Shown one piece after another: positions 1 to 8,876 of a DNA stretch of 64,000 bases. A program made the position numbers and the translations under genes. The notes beneath the pieces are model-generated. The model made no database searches, was not told the origin of the DNA, and saw nothing but the letters and a program-made list of their open reading frames with translations. Location of the stretch: the NCBI RefSeq assembly GCF_034350045.1, contig NZ_CP133781.1:4388501-4452500 (forward strand). The letters are read 5' to 3'. The DNA is from Pseudomonas sp. CCI4.2. GTDB lineage: Bacteria > Pseudomonadota > Gammaproteobacteria > Pseudomonadales > Pseudomonadaceae. The stretch's first letter is position 1. Each line of letters opens with the position of its first letter.

Positions 1-1
1 C

Positions 2-3000
2 ACCGAAACGCGAGAAACGAACATCGCGGTGGGGGTCGTGAAAATCACGCTATGCTCGCGGGCCAGTGATGTTCCCGCAGATGACGTGGAGCTCTCCAGC
101 GAACGGCGTTCGCTTCACCACGGACTACTGCAATGGCGGTTGCACAAGAGCGAACAGGTTCGCTGGCAATACGACAAACTGGGGCGCGTGCTGCGCGAAA
201 CCAGCTACGCCAATAATCCTGTGCACAACGACAAGGTCACCCGTACTGATAAAGCGTTGACTGACATCGATACACACTACGAAGAAATCAACGGCGGCGT
301 TCGCATCACGAGCATAGACCGCGCGCATGTCAATGCGCGATACCAGCGGGTTTTCCAGGACGGACTGCAACAAGTGGTAAGCGTCGAGCAACAACGCCAG
401 CCGGGTGCCGACGTGTCCGATGGCAACTTTTGCCCAGTGCGGGCGCAGGGCATTACGCTGGACTATCTGCCAGGAGGTTTGCAGCGGCAGGTTGATTTGT
501 CAGTGCAACCAGATAACGCCCGTGACTGGTTCTGGGCGGGGTCAAATGATAGGGATTCAACGTTATCAGTTGATGGTGTCCCGCAGTTTACTAAAGAAGA
601 AACCCTGGGCGATTCGCGTGGTGCTCGCCTGATCCATGAACACAGTCAGCAAAACCTGAAAAACGGCAGCACCCTGCACATTGATTCCGCACACCTGCCC
701 TTATCCGCCAATTCGCCCTTACCGTTGCCTCGTTTTAGTACGGAGAAAACCTTCGACCCTCTGGGCCGTATGACCCAACTCAAGCAAAGCGCGAAAGATG
801 TGCCAAACAGTGAGCGAGTGTTCAAGGTCGACTACGACGAACTGGATCGACCTGTCGCCTGGACCAGCCCAGAGGGTACGAAGGTTAAGCGCACCTATGG
901 CGGCTTGGGTGACATCGTGACGCGTCTGAGCATTACTGGAGGCGGGACGGGTGACAGGGAAATCGTCATTGGTCAACAAACCCTAAAAGGGCAGGCACGC
1001 GTGGACAAGCGTCTGGTCGGGGCGCGCAATTATAACTTCGTCTACACCAATGGAGTTTTTTCAGCGATTGAGATGCCGGACACGACACGCCTTTTCAGCG
1101 AAGTGTCTGACGATGGCAATACATTGAGTTGGAAAACCGAGACCACTTCCAGCACTGGCAAGGCGACTACAACGCTGGCGACGTTCACTTACGATCCGCT
1201 ACAAACAGCCCTGTTAGCCACGCGTCCGGCCGTACCCACCGCCCAACAAAGCGAGGTCAATGCCAGCGCCAGAGAGTCTGACTGGTTAAGTAGCCTTAAC
1301 CGTCGAGTTACCAGTGATCTGGTGCTCAACACTGGTTTTTATCGCTCGCTGTTGGGTACCGCTTATGTCACTCAATATGCCAGTGATAGCCAAGTCGTTG
1401 CGTGGCGCGATGGACTGAACCGGCGCACCCGAGTGCAGCGTGACCGCCTTGAATATCACTACCTGTACGACGCCTGGGGTCAGTGTGAGCGAACCACCGT
1501 ACGTGACCTGCAAACCGGCCATACGCTGGCGGTAGTCCATGAGTTCGACGGCTTCGGTCAAGAAACCTGTCGTCGCTATGACCTGAACCATGAGGAAGTC
1601 GAAACCTACCAACAACAATGGTCGGCCAGCGGACAACTGATTGGCAAAGTTCTGAGCCGCAAGGGCGTTACGTGTCTAAGTGAACGCTTCAACTATGACC
1701 TTCGCGAGCGCCTTCAGGAATGGGTCGTCGATGACGCCACTGTCGACGGACCGCAAGATGCTGGCGGTAAATCGATCCGTAACCAAACCTACGAATACGA
1801 CCTGCTGAACAATCTTATTGCGTGCGCCACTACGTTTGTTGACCGCAGCAAACAACGGCAGGAATACAGTTACAACGCAAGCAATCCGACGCAAAGAATC
1901 AAAACAGTGACGATCAACACTCCGGCGCCTGACAGCGCGGGACGGACGGCAAATCCCGTCCGAACCGAAGCGATACTTGCCTATGATCTAAACGGCAATC
2001 TAACTCAGGATGAGCTAGGCCGCAGACTCAGCTATAGCATGACCGGACGGCTGGCGGCGGTCACTGGCAGAGATAATAGACTTATCACCCGCTACGAATA
2101 CGACGAACAGGACCGACTGACCATTCAATGGGACGAACAAGCACAACAGCGCCGCGTGTTGATTTATAGCGACGATGCATTGTGTGGCGAGGTATGGCTT
2201 GATCAAACCGGAAAAGAGCTGAAAAGACTTCGGTTTGACGAAGAGGCCGGGCTGGCGGTGCAATTGATAACCGACCAAAGTCAGCAAACCGTATTTACGT
2301 TGAGTGACCCACAGAGCGGTATGACCAGCGAGTATCGACCCGACCAAACCGCTGCTTTGGTTCATAACAGTGTTTCGTATACCCCATGGGGAGAGTGCGC
2401 TGACACGCGTAGAAGTTCGCTGATCAGTGGCGTCGGATATAACGAAGCCCGGCGCGACCCGCTGACCGGTTGCTACCATTTGGGTGAAGGCTATCGCGTC
2501 TACAACCCCTCAATGCGGGTGTTTCAACAGCCGGACAGTGCCAGCCCTTTCGGATACGGCGGACTGAATGATTACGCGTATTGCAGCGGTGACCCGGTGA
2601 ATCTGTACGACCCCAACGGCCATGTGATGATCAGCCGCTGGGGGCAGGATCAGATGATCCAAAAACTTGACCAGTTAATCAGTGATTTTACGCCGGCAAA
2701 ACCGCCTAAGACGCAGCAACAGGACACCACCGGTTCCCTTGTATCCTCCATTCTTTGGGCGGGTGTTGCGGTTTTGATTTCAGTGGCTGCGGTGCTATTG
2801 GCAATTCCCACCGGTGGCGCATCGCTGGTCGCGGCTGGAACTCTGCTAGCAGCAACAGTGGTCAGCAGCGGGCTTTCAATCGCCAGCGTTGCGCTACAAA
2901 ACAGTAATCCTGAATTGTCAGAAAAATTGAGTTGGGCGGGGTTTGGATTGGACATGTCGACGATGGTTTTGCCGGTTAAGGCGGCTATCGCCGGTGGGGC

Positions 3001-3739
3001 AAGGATGATGCGGTGGGGGGCAAGTAAAACAGGGAGACTGGCGGGGGACATTGGAAAACGCTTACAGCGAGCAGGTAGAAGAACAACAAACATTGGTACA
3101 CATCTTCAGGGGGGAGCAACTGTAGAGCTTGGCGGCCCCATGAAAAACATGAGACCTCTCGATGCCGACAGTCCGTTAAGCAAGCATATTTATATTTTCG
3201 AAGACGTTTATAACGTGAAAAAAGGTAATCCCCTGACCCGATTAAATATCGCCGGGCACGGCGTTCAGCTGGAAGATGGATCTGTAGAGATTTACGTCAA
3301 TACCGTCTCGAAGAAATTCAAGATTTTAGGGAAAGAAATAAAGGTCGGCGATGACTTCGTGACATGGAAAGCAGACCGCCTTTACAAAGAACTTGAACAG
3401 TCTGGCGTTCAATTCTCGAACTACGACGTTGTACGACTTTGCATGTGTCACTCCGCCGAGGGTGCCGAAAAATCATTTGCAAGCCGGTTTTCCATAGAAG
3501 CGAGTCTGCCGGTGAAAGGATTCCATGAGCCTCTGACGGCAAATTTCGAACCGGAAAGTACGGTGAGCTTATTTGACCAAGTGCTGAATAAAGGTTTTAC
3601 CATCAAGGAGTACTCAGACAGGCTGTTTAAAAAAGGCGATGTCTTCATGTCCCACAAATCCCAATTCATTGATAGTTCTGGCAATCTCGTCACCCCGATC
3701 TATCGCCCTGAATGGTTTCCCTCTAAACCACTGAAATGA
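2..3739 (+). CDS. RHS-repeat polymorphic toxin, 3' part (5' end outside window), with caspase/C80-like C-terminal tip
   Basis: The reading frame is open from the left edge, so the N-terminus is missing. Seen: many YD-type repeats (YDELDRPV, YEYDEQDRL) and the RHS core ending in the usual GDPVNLYDPNGH motif at about nt 2590-2625. Next come two hydrophobic stretches (nt 2740-2910) and a variable C-terminal region of roughly 220 residues. That tip contains LNIAGHG (nt 3242-3262) and VRLCMCHSAEG about 60 residues later. The order is that of the His/Cys dyad in caspase-like (clan CD) and C80 self-processing peptidases. Known: RHS and TccC proteins form a shell around a C-terminal toxin, delivered by Tc, T6SS or other routes. 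Inferred: the tip is a cysteine-peptidase-like effector; which of the two cysteines would act is unclear. No immunity gene is recognisable downstream, which may fit a toxin aimed at eukaryotes or an orphan tip. RHS call firm, toxin activity tentative. Confidence 0.88.
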   Translation, partial: TETRETNIAVGVVKITLCSRASDVPADDVELSSERRSLHHGLLQWRLHKSEQVRWQYDKLGRVLRETSYANNPVHNDKVTRTDKALTDIDTHYEEINGGVRITSIDRAHVNARYQRVFQDGLQQVVSVEQQRQPGADVSDGNFCPVRAQGITLDYLPGGLQRQVDLSVQPDNARDWFWAGSNDRDSTLSVDGVPQFTKEETLGDSRGARLIHEHSQQNLKNGSTLHIDSAHLPLSANSPLPLPRFSTEKTFDPLGRMTQLKQSAKDVPNSERVFKVDYDELDRPVAWTSPEGTKVKRTYGGLGDIVTRLSITGGGTGDREIVIGQQTLKGQARVDKRLVGARNYNFVYTNGVFSAIEMPDTTRLFSEVSDDGNTLSWKTETTSSTGKATTTLATFTYDPLQTALLATRPAVPTAQQSEVNASARESDWLSSLNRRVTSDLVLNTGFYRSLLGTAYVTQYASDSQVVAWRDGLNRRTRVQRDRLEYHYLYDAWGQCERTTVRDLQTGHTLAVVHEFDGFGQETCRRYDLNHEEVETYQQQWSASGQLIGKVLSRKGVTCLSERFNYDLRERLQEWVVDDATVDGPQDAGGKSIRNQTYEYDLLNNLIACATTFVDRSKQRQEYSYNASNPTQRIKTVTINTPAPDSAGRTANPVRTEAILAYDLNGNLTQDELGRRLSYSMTGRLAAVTGRDNRLITRYEYDEQDRLTIQWDEQAQQRRVLIYSDDALCGEVWLDQTGKELKRLRFDEEAGLAVQLITDQSQQTVFTLSDPQSGMTSEYRPDQTAALVHNSVSYTPWGECADTRRSSLISGVGYNEARRDPLTGCYHLGEGYRVYNPSMRVFQQPDSASPFGYGGLNDYAYCSGDPVNLYDPNGHVMISRWGQDQMIQKLDQLISDFTPAKPPKTQQQDTTGSLVSSILWAGVAVLISVAAVLLAIPTGGASLVAAGTLLAATVVSSGLSIASVALQNSNPELSEKLSWAGFGLDMSTMVLPVKAAIAGGARMMRWGASKTGRLAGDIGKRLQRAGRRTTNIGTHLQGGATVELGGPMKNMRPLDADSPLSKHIYIFEDVYNVKKGNPLTRLNIAGHGVQLEDGSVEIYVNTVSKKFKILGKEIKVGDDFVTWKADRLYKELEQSGVQFSNYDVVRLCMCHSAEGAEKSFASRFSIEASLPVKGFHEPLTANFEPESTVSLFDQVLNKGFTIKEYSDRLFKKGDVFMSHKSQFIDSSGNLVTPIYRPEWFPSKPLK

Positions 3740-3744
3740 GTGAT

Positions 3745-3945
3745 CAGACCGCGTTGGCGAAGGCGGTGGATCAGGCGCCAGCGAGTCAAGCCCATCGCAG
3801 GCAAGCCTGCCCCACAGGATTTTGGATTATCCGAAATCCGGCGGGAGGTTGGCTTGCGAGCGAAAGAACCAACGCGGTACGACGCGTTACACCATGGTGC
3901 CCGCTCGAATCAATCCGGTCCCACAGAGATTTGTGTAATTGCGGT
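3745..3945. repeat. Degenerate Pseudomonas intergenic (REP-like) repeats
   Basis: This stretch follows the RHS stop codon and carries short inverted units such as GCAGGCAAGCCTGCCCCACAG and GGTTGGCTTGCGAGCG. They resemble the GTGGGA-GCAAGCTTGCTCGCG family scattered between Pseudomonas genes. The open frames across it have no recognisable protein character, so no immunity gene is called here. Confidence 0.6.
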
Positions 3946-3956
3946 GGAAATGGACA

Positions 3957-4265
3957 TCAACCCCGAGTTATCAACCCCTGCCGCGCAACACGCACCAAGT
4001 GCTTGATAAAGACTTCAGCCTGGTCAGCGCTGGGTGCTTGCACCACCGCGATGTCGAAACGGTCATTGGGAAAATCGGAGAGGGATTCGTTCTGGTCGAT
4101 GAACTGGATCAGGAACGCAGCGGGTTTGCCGTTGCGTTTGGGCCAGCCTTCGAGGTAACGCAGCAGTGTCGGTTGATGCGAGCCACCCAGCAAAATCCTG
4201 GGGTTGCGGCGCGTCAGCGGTGATGTGAACGGCGATAAGCGAATAAGGGGACGCGGACAGCTCAT
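3957..4265 (-). CDS. Small conserved-looking hypothetical protein
   Basis: A 102-residue product of unknown function. The C-terminal half (DRFDIAVVQAPSADQAEVFIKHLVRVARQGLI) has the strand-helix pattern seen at the end of class I methyltransferase-like folds, but no SAM-binding glycine motif is visible. It is therefore not called an enzyme. The ATG at 4265 is preferred to the TTG at 4286 because nothing before it looks conserved; the nearest purine-rich stretch (GAGG) is somewhat far upstream. It lies alone between the RHS repeats and the DoxX terminator, with about 215 bp of featureless sequence on its 5' side. Composition resembles neighbouring coding DNA. It could still be a chance frame. 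Confidence 0.5.
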   Translation of the reverse strand: MSCPRPLIRLSPFTSPLTRRNPRILLGGSHQPTLLRYLEGWPKRNGKPAAFLIQFIDQNESLSDFPNDRFDIAVVQAPSADQAEVFIKHLVRVARQGLITRG

Positions 4266-4465
4266 GATGTTTTGTCTCAGCCTCAAAAATCCCGCTGGGC
4301 ACGGGTGAGAGGCAACACCGAACCAGCGCTTTAGCGGTATTTAGAAGTCGGTTCAGACTTCAGATAGACGAGGATTCGATCCTTGCCTGGCGCCCCGCAA
4401 GTAGCTGTTTAAATCGGCGCATGGGCAGCATCCTAGAGAAGCGGCGTAGCCACTGTCAATAAGCG

Positions 4466-4502
4466 CTTAGGCTAAAACAACAAGGCCCGCATTGAGCGGG
4501 CC
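4466..4502 (-). terminator. Rho-independent terminator for the DoxX gene
   Basis: On the minus strand GGCCCGC (4502-4496) pairs with GCGGGCC (4490-4484) across a five-base loop. A T-rich tract (CTTGTTGTTTTAG) follows, 20 bp past the DoxX stop codon. Confidence 0.85.
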
Positions 4503-4521
4503 AGGTGGGTGATGCCGATGT

Positions 4522-4956
4522 TCAGCCAGTAATGGCTCGGTCCAGCGAAACTCTGCCGGCACCTTCGATCAGGATCGCGATCAACGCCCCCAACAACGCC
4601 AACGCGAACTCAAACCCGTTGTTGGCCATGAACAGGCCGTTGTGAATGTGCACCGAAAGAATCGCAACGATCGTCATGAACGATAAGGCGACCGCCGCCG
4701 GGCGCGCCAACAGCCCAATGATCAACGCCAGGCCGCCGAAGAATTCAGCACCTCCCGACAGCGATGCCATGAGATAACCCGGCGTTAAACCCAGGCTCTC
4801 CATGTATTGAGCCGTTCCGGAAAGGCCATAGCCGCCAAACAGGCCGAAGAGCTTTTGCCCGCCGTGAGCAACGAAGATGATACCGACGAGCATCCGCAAG
4901 ACTGTCACGCCGTAGCCGGCACGTGTCGAAAATACTGTGTTCATCAGAGTGTTCAT
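4522..4956 (-). CDS. DoxX family integral membrane protein
   Basis: A 144-residue protein of the DoxX family: small four-helix inner-membrane proteins, some linked to quinone or redox homeostasis, most of unknown function. Family features seen: LRMLVGIIFVAHGGQKLFG in helix 1, then EFFGGLALIIGLLARPAA and a final helix. The chosen start (MNTLMNT) has AAAGGA nine bases upstream; the ATG at 4965 would sit directly on that site. The gene lies 97 bp downstream of the lytic transglycosylase on the same strand. An AT-rich stretch (4987-5030, repeated TTAATC/GGTATTAA) could hold its own promoter. A strong terminator follows. Confidence 0.85.
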   Translation of the reverse strand: MNTLMNTVFSTRAGYGVTVLRMLVGIIFVAHGGQKLFGLFGGYGLSGTAQYMESLGLTPGYLMASLSGGAEFFGGLALIIGLLARPAAVALSFMTIVAILSVHIHNGLFMANNGFEFALALLGALIAILIEGAGRVSLDRAITG

Positions 4957-5053
4957 CGCGTGCATTCCTTTGTATGAGGGGGTTGAGATGGCCGCTATAT
5001 TAATCAGTTTAATCGGTATTAAAATCCCGCAATATGCGGCATAACGATCAGTA

Positions 5054-6496
5054 TTATCGATTACTTCGAAAGGCGATCTTTTGCTGCAGCGGTTTGGAAT
5101 GAGACCCTTCCAACGACCCGCGCTCGCGATCAAACGCCAAATAATACTTGTTCACACTGTTAACGTAGCTCACAACCCCCATCCCCACCTGCTCCATAGC
5201 AATGCGCTCAACCTGAAAAAACCACTGATTCGGGTTCAATCCACGACGCTTGGCCTCAACGCGCATCGCCTCGACACGCTCAGGCCCCAAGTTGTAGGCG
5301 GCCATGACAAAGGCCATGCGTTCGCGCTCATTGACCTTGGAGCTGGAGAAATACTTGCGTTTGATCATCGCCAGGTACTTCGCACCGGCCAACACATTGC
5401 CATCGACGTTGTGAATATTGTCGACGCCGACCCGTTGCGCAGCCGAGGGGGTAATCTGCAGCAGTCCCGTGGCGTTGCCTGCGCCCCTGGCGCTTGGGTC
5501 CAGCGCCGACTCTTTAAAAGCCAACGCCGCAAGGTTCAGCCAATCCATGCCCTGCTCGTCAGCACAGCGCTGTAATACCGGCCGCAATTTCTCCAGGCGT
5601 TGGCGGTCTTCGCTGGCCAGCGGGTAATGCACTTGATACAGACCTCGGTAGGCCTTTTCGAAAGCAAAATCTTCGTCGGAAGGCACCTGATACTGCTTTA
5701 GAAACCGGTTGATACTGGCGCGTAGCATGGTAGCGTCGCGGCGCACGTACCAGTTCATGTCGCCGCTGTTGCTGAGCACCAATGAGCGGTCTACCCGCAG
5801 CTTGGGCATGACTTTGGCCCAGCGTTCGGCGATGGGTTGCTCGACCACGGTCAGGTGATAGACCCCGGCCTGAACCATCTCCAGCACGTCTTCCACTGCG
5901 AGACTGGGATCCACCCATTCGATCTTGACCGGGGGTAGTTTGCGCAGGGCGAGCTTCTGATTGAGTTGACGGACCGCGTCGTCCGCCGCACTGCCGGTGG
6001 ACAGGGTCACTGTTCGCCCCGACAGTTGTTCGATGTGTTTGAAGCCGTGCTCGCCTTTGATGCCGACGACAATCAACGGCACATGACTGACCACCGGCGC
6101 GCTGGCATCTATGCGTCGGGCCGCACTGGTGTCGAGCAACTCGCCGGGTGCCACCAAGTCGCCCTCTCCGCGTTGCAACGCGGCCAGCAATTGATCCTTG
6201 GATTTGGGGATTATCTTTAAGGTCAGTTGCTGACCGTCACGGGAATGGCCGTTAAGGTATTGCTCGAAGGCACTCAGGCGATGGTACTCAACACCAATTT
6301 CTTCGCCTTGAACTTCCCCCGAACTGTTGCGGCTTTGATTGACCAGGACCCGCAGCACTTTGCTGCTGCGAATCGCTGAGAGGTCACGCACCTGGCTTTT
6401 TTTCACCACCACTGGCGGCCCCGTCAGGCGAGCGAGTGCCGGCAATGGCGACAATGCCAGTATGCAGATCACGATCAAAAACGTGGGTCGCGTCAT
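5054..6496 (-). CDS. MltF-like membrane-bound lytic transglycosylase (SBP_bac_3 + SLT)
   Basis: A 480-residue exported protein. The start at 6496 (MTRPTFL) has GGAGAG just upstream and opens a clear signal peptide ending near ALA. Domain order seen: a periplasmic solute-binding (type 3) domain in the first two thirds, then a lytic transglycosylase SLT domain with the catalytic-Glu motif ALAFKESALDP and the family motifs GLLQITPSAA and MAAYNLGPERV. Known: MltF cleaves peptidoglycan to 1,6-anhydromuropeptides, and its binding-protein-like domain modulates activity. This copy appears to be an MltF paralogue; it is not next to purL, the usual neighbour of Pseudomonas mltF (from memory). It is followed by DoxX on the same strand. 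Confidence 0.88.
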   Translation of the reverse strand: MTRPTFLIVICILALSPLPALARLTGPPVVVKKSQVRDLSAIRSSKVLRVLVNQSRNSSGEVQGEEIGVEYHRLSAFEQYLNGHSRDGQQLTLKIIPKSKDQLLAALQRGEGDLVAPGELLDTSAARRIDASAPVVSHVPLIVVGIKGEHGFKHIEQLSGRTVTLSTGSAADDAVRQLNQKLALRKLPPVKIEWVDPSLAVEDVLEMVQAGVYHLTVVEQPIAERWAKVMPKLRVDRSLVLSNSGDMNWYVRRDATMLRASINRFLKQYQVPSDEDFAFEKAYRGLYQVHYPLASEDRQRLEKLRPVLQRCADEQGMDWLNLAALAFKESALDPSARGAGNATGLLQITPSAAQRVGVDNIHNVDGNVLAGAKYLAMIKRKYFSSSKVNERERMAFVMAAYNLGPERVEAMRVEAKRRGLNPNQWFFQVERIAMEQVGMGVVSYVNSVNKYYLAFDRERGSLEGSHSKPLQQKIAFRSNR

Positions 6497-6687
6497 CCGC
6501 TCTCCAGGGGAATGCGTGCCAAAATAAGCCGCAAAAAAGTCGAAAGCCAAGTGTAGACGCGAGTCAGCGACCCATCGAAACGACTAAAGCACTTCAACAA
6601 CGTGTTCCAACCAGCTATAACTGCTGTGTTTTTTTGATATCGGCTCAGGTCTGATATTCTCACCAGCCTTCGGCCTGAGGTAGCACC

Positions 6688-7521
6688 ATGCAACTCATCG
6701 ACATTGGCGTCAACCTGACCAACTCCAGCTTTGCCAATAAGGAGCAAGCGGTCCTTGATCGCGCTTACGAATCGGGTGTCAGTCAGTTGGTGTTGACCGG
6801 TACGCACATTGAAAGCAGCGAGCAGTCGCTGGAGCTGTGCCTCAGGCTCGACGAGTCCGCTCAGCGGCTGTTTTGCACCGCCGGTATTCATCCGCATTCG
6901 GCCAGTGATTGGACCTCCGACAGCGAACGCCAGTTACGAGCGCTGTTGAAAGAGGCGCGGGTGCGCGCGGTCGGTGAATGCGGGCTCGACTTCAACCGCG
7001 ACTTCTCCCCGCGTTCGCAACAAGAAAAGGTGCTGGAAGAGCATTTGGCGTTAGCGGTTGAGCTGCAACTGCCGGTGTTCTTGCACGAGCGGGATGCCAA
7101 TCAACGGTTGTTGGAAATACTTCGTGACTACCGCGACCGCCTGCCTGCCGCCGTCGTCCATTGCTTTACTGGCGAGCAGCGCGCGCTGTTCAGCTACTTG
7201 GATTTGGATCTGTACATCGGCATCACCGGCTGGATTTGCGATGAGCGTCGCGGTACGCACTTGCACCCGCTGGTAAAAGACATCCCACGAGGCCGATTGA
7301 TGCTCGAAAGCGACGCGCCGTATTTGCTGCCGCGCAGCTTGCGACCAAAACCGAAAAACGGCCGCAATGAACCGGCTTATCTCACCGAAGTCTTGCGCGA
7401 AGTGGCGCTGCACCGTGAAGAAAGTTTGGAAGAGGTGGCCGTGCACACCACCGATTGCGCACGGGCATTTTTTGGATTGCCGAGTGTCCCCGAAACACCG
7501 CGTCGCGCCCTCCCCGAATGA
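6688..7521 (+). CDS. tatD: TatD family metal-dependent deoxyribonuclease
   Basis: A 277-residue TIM-barrel hydrolase resembling E. coli TatD throughout. Metal-binding motifs visible: DIGVNLT at the N-terminus, GECGLDFNRDF near residue 95, VFLHERDA near 130, VVHCFTG near 155 and ESDAPYLLPR near 210. The GITGWICDERRG segment is characteristic of TatD rather than YcfH or YjjV. Known role: 3'-5' exonuclease acting in DNA repair under oxidative damage. The start has GAGGTAGCACC upstream. The gene appears monocistronic, followed by a 300-bp repeat-filled gap. Despite the name it is not needed for Tat export. Confidence 0.93.
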   Translation: MQLIDIGVNLTNSSFANKEQAVLDRAYESGVSQLVLTGTHIESSEQSLELCLRLDESAQRLFCTAGIHPHSASDWTSDSERQLRALLKEARVRAVGECGLDFNRDFSPRSQQEKVLEEHLALAVELQLPVFLHERDANQRLLEILRDYRDRLPAAVVHCFTGEQRALFSYLDLDLYIGITGWICDERRGTHLHPLVKDIPRGRLMLESDAPYLLPRSLRPKPKNGRNEPAYLTEVLREVALHREESLEEVAVHTTDCARAFFGLPSVPETPRRALPE

Positions 7522-7820
7522 ATTCGGTCCCACCGACAAACCGCAAAGACACTGTGGGAGCAGGCTTGCCTGCGAAGAGGCCGGTAATCGGGCCGTTGAT
7601 GTCGACCTGAAAGCTGGGGCGCTTGCAATGACGATTTCGTCGGCGAGCCAACTCCCACAGAGATGTCGGCAGACACGGGCACGGGATAGTAGGCACTGAA
7701 ATCTGATCGCAGCCTTCGGCACTCACAAATCCGTGCATTACCTAACCTGTGGGACCGAATTTATTCGGGAAGCGTTGATCGCCTCGCCAACAAGTTGGCT
7801 CCTACAGAAATTAATAAAAG
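7522..7820. repeat. Cluster of Pseudomonas REP-like repeats
   Basis: The gap between tatD and the dehydrogenase holds several units: GAATGAATTCGGTCCCAC, GTGGGAGCAGGCTTGCCTGCG (about 7554-7574), an inverted GCGAGCCAACTCCCACAG, a GCAGCCTTCGGCAC unit, GTGGGACCGAATTTATTCGG (about 7750) and GCCAACAAGTTGGCTCCTACAG (about 7789). No gene is supported here; the open frames are repeat-derived. Confidence 0.7.
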
Positions 7821-7835
7821 GTACGGGAGATAAAC

Positions 7836-8792
7836 ATGTCGATACCTCTACTGATCCTGATTGACGTCAATCCAGATGGTTTATCCCGTTTTGAATCCGC
7901 TGGATTTGTGCTGTGCCTGGCGACGACGCCCAATGATCGAGCCAACGCTATCGGCACGTACGGCACCGAGATCCGCGCGGTGTTGACCAATGGTTCTACC
8001 GGATTCACCGCTGACGAAATCGCAATGTTTCCCGCGCTGGAAATCATCTGCGCCCTGGGCGCCGGCTACGAGAAAATCGACTTGCCTGCCGCCCTGTCAC
8101 GAAACATTGTGGTGACCAACGGTGCCGGCACTAACGACGCCTCAGTCGCCGACCATGCCATGGCGCTATTGATGTCCATCGCCCGTGGCATTCCCCAGGC
8201 AGACGCTGCAGTACGCCGTGGCGAGTGGGCGCAGTCACGCCAGCCGCGCCCGATGGTCTCGGGCAAAAAACTTGGTATTCTCGGGCTCGGCAACATTGGC
8301 CGGCAAATCGCGCAACGGGCCGCCAACGGTTTCAACATGCAGATCAGCTACCACAACCGCACACCACTGGCTGACTCGCCGTACACCTATTGCGCGACCC
8401 CGGAAGCGCTGGCCACGTGGGCCGACTTTATGGTGGTCGCCACCCCCGGCGGCGCAGCCACCCGGCACCTGGTCAATGCACCGGTATTGGCGGCGCTGGG
8501 CCCAAGCGGTTTTCTGATCAATATCTGCCGGGGCAGCGTTGTCGACACCGCCGCGCTGATCGCTGCATTGCAACAAAATCAAATCGCCGGGGCAGCGCTG
8601 GACGTACTGGATGGCGAGCCCCACGTGCCGTCTGAATTTTCGACGCTGACCAACATCATCTTCACCCCGCACATTGCTGGCCGTTCGCCCGAAGCAGTGG
8701 CTGCAACCGCACAGCTCGCGCTGCAAAACCTGACTGCGCATTTCGCCGGGGAGCCCGTCCTGACTCCCGTACCCATGAGTCCACCGAGCTAA
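7836..8792 (+). CDS. D-isomer 2-hydroxyacid dehydrogenase (GhrB/hydroxypyruvate reductase type)
   Basis: A 318-residue NAD(P)H-dependent enzyme that would reduce glyoxylate, hydroxypyruvate or related 2-oxoacids in the cytosol. Seen: a Rossmann motif LGLGNIGRQIAQRA near residue 150, the substrate Arg in NICRGSVVDT, the catalytic Glu in DVLDGEPHVP and the catalytic His in FTPHIAG. Length is normal for the family. AGGTACGGGAG lies before the ATG. It stands alone between a repeat cluster and topB, 84 bp upstream of the latter. The exact substrate cannot be read from the sequence. Confidence 0.9.
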   Translation: MSIPLLILIDVNPDGLSRFESAGFVLCLATTPNDRANAIGTYGTEIRAVLTNGSTGFTADEIAMFPALEIICALGAGYEKIDLPAALSRNIVVTNGAGTNDASVADHAMALLMSIARGIPQADAAVRRGEWAQSRQPRPMVSGKKLGILGLGNIGRQIAQRAANGFNMQISYHNRTPLADSPYTYCATPEALATWADFMVVATPGGAATRHLVNAPVLAALGPSGFLINICRGSVVDTAALIAALQQNQIAGAALDVLDGEPHVPSEFSTLTNIIFTPHIAGRSPEAVAATAQLALQNLTAHFAGEPVLTPVPMSPPS

Positions 8793-8876
8793 ACCTGTAT
8801 ATCCATACAGATAACGCTTGCCTGATAAGCCAACACTGCGCATGCTGCACGCACTTCCCGCAGCAATGAAAGATCG

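Noticed and set aside
3740..4158. Immunity gene directly after the RHS toxin
   Set aside because: The open frames here are made of repeat sequence with Arg/Pro-rich, non-protein-like translations.
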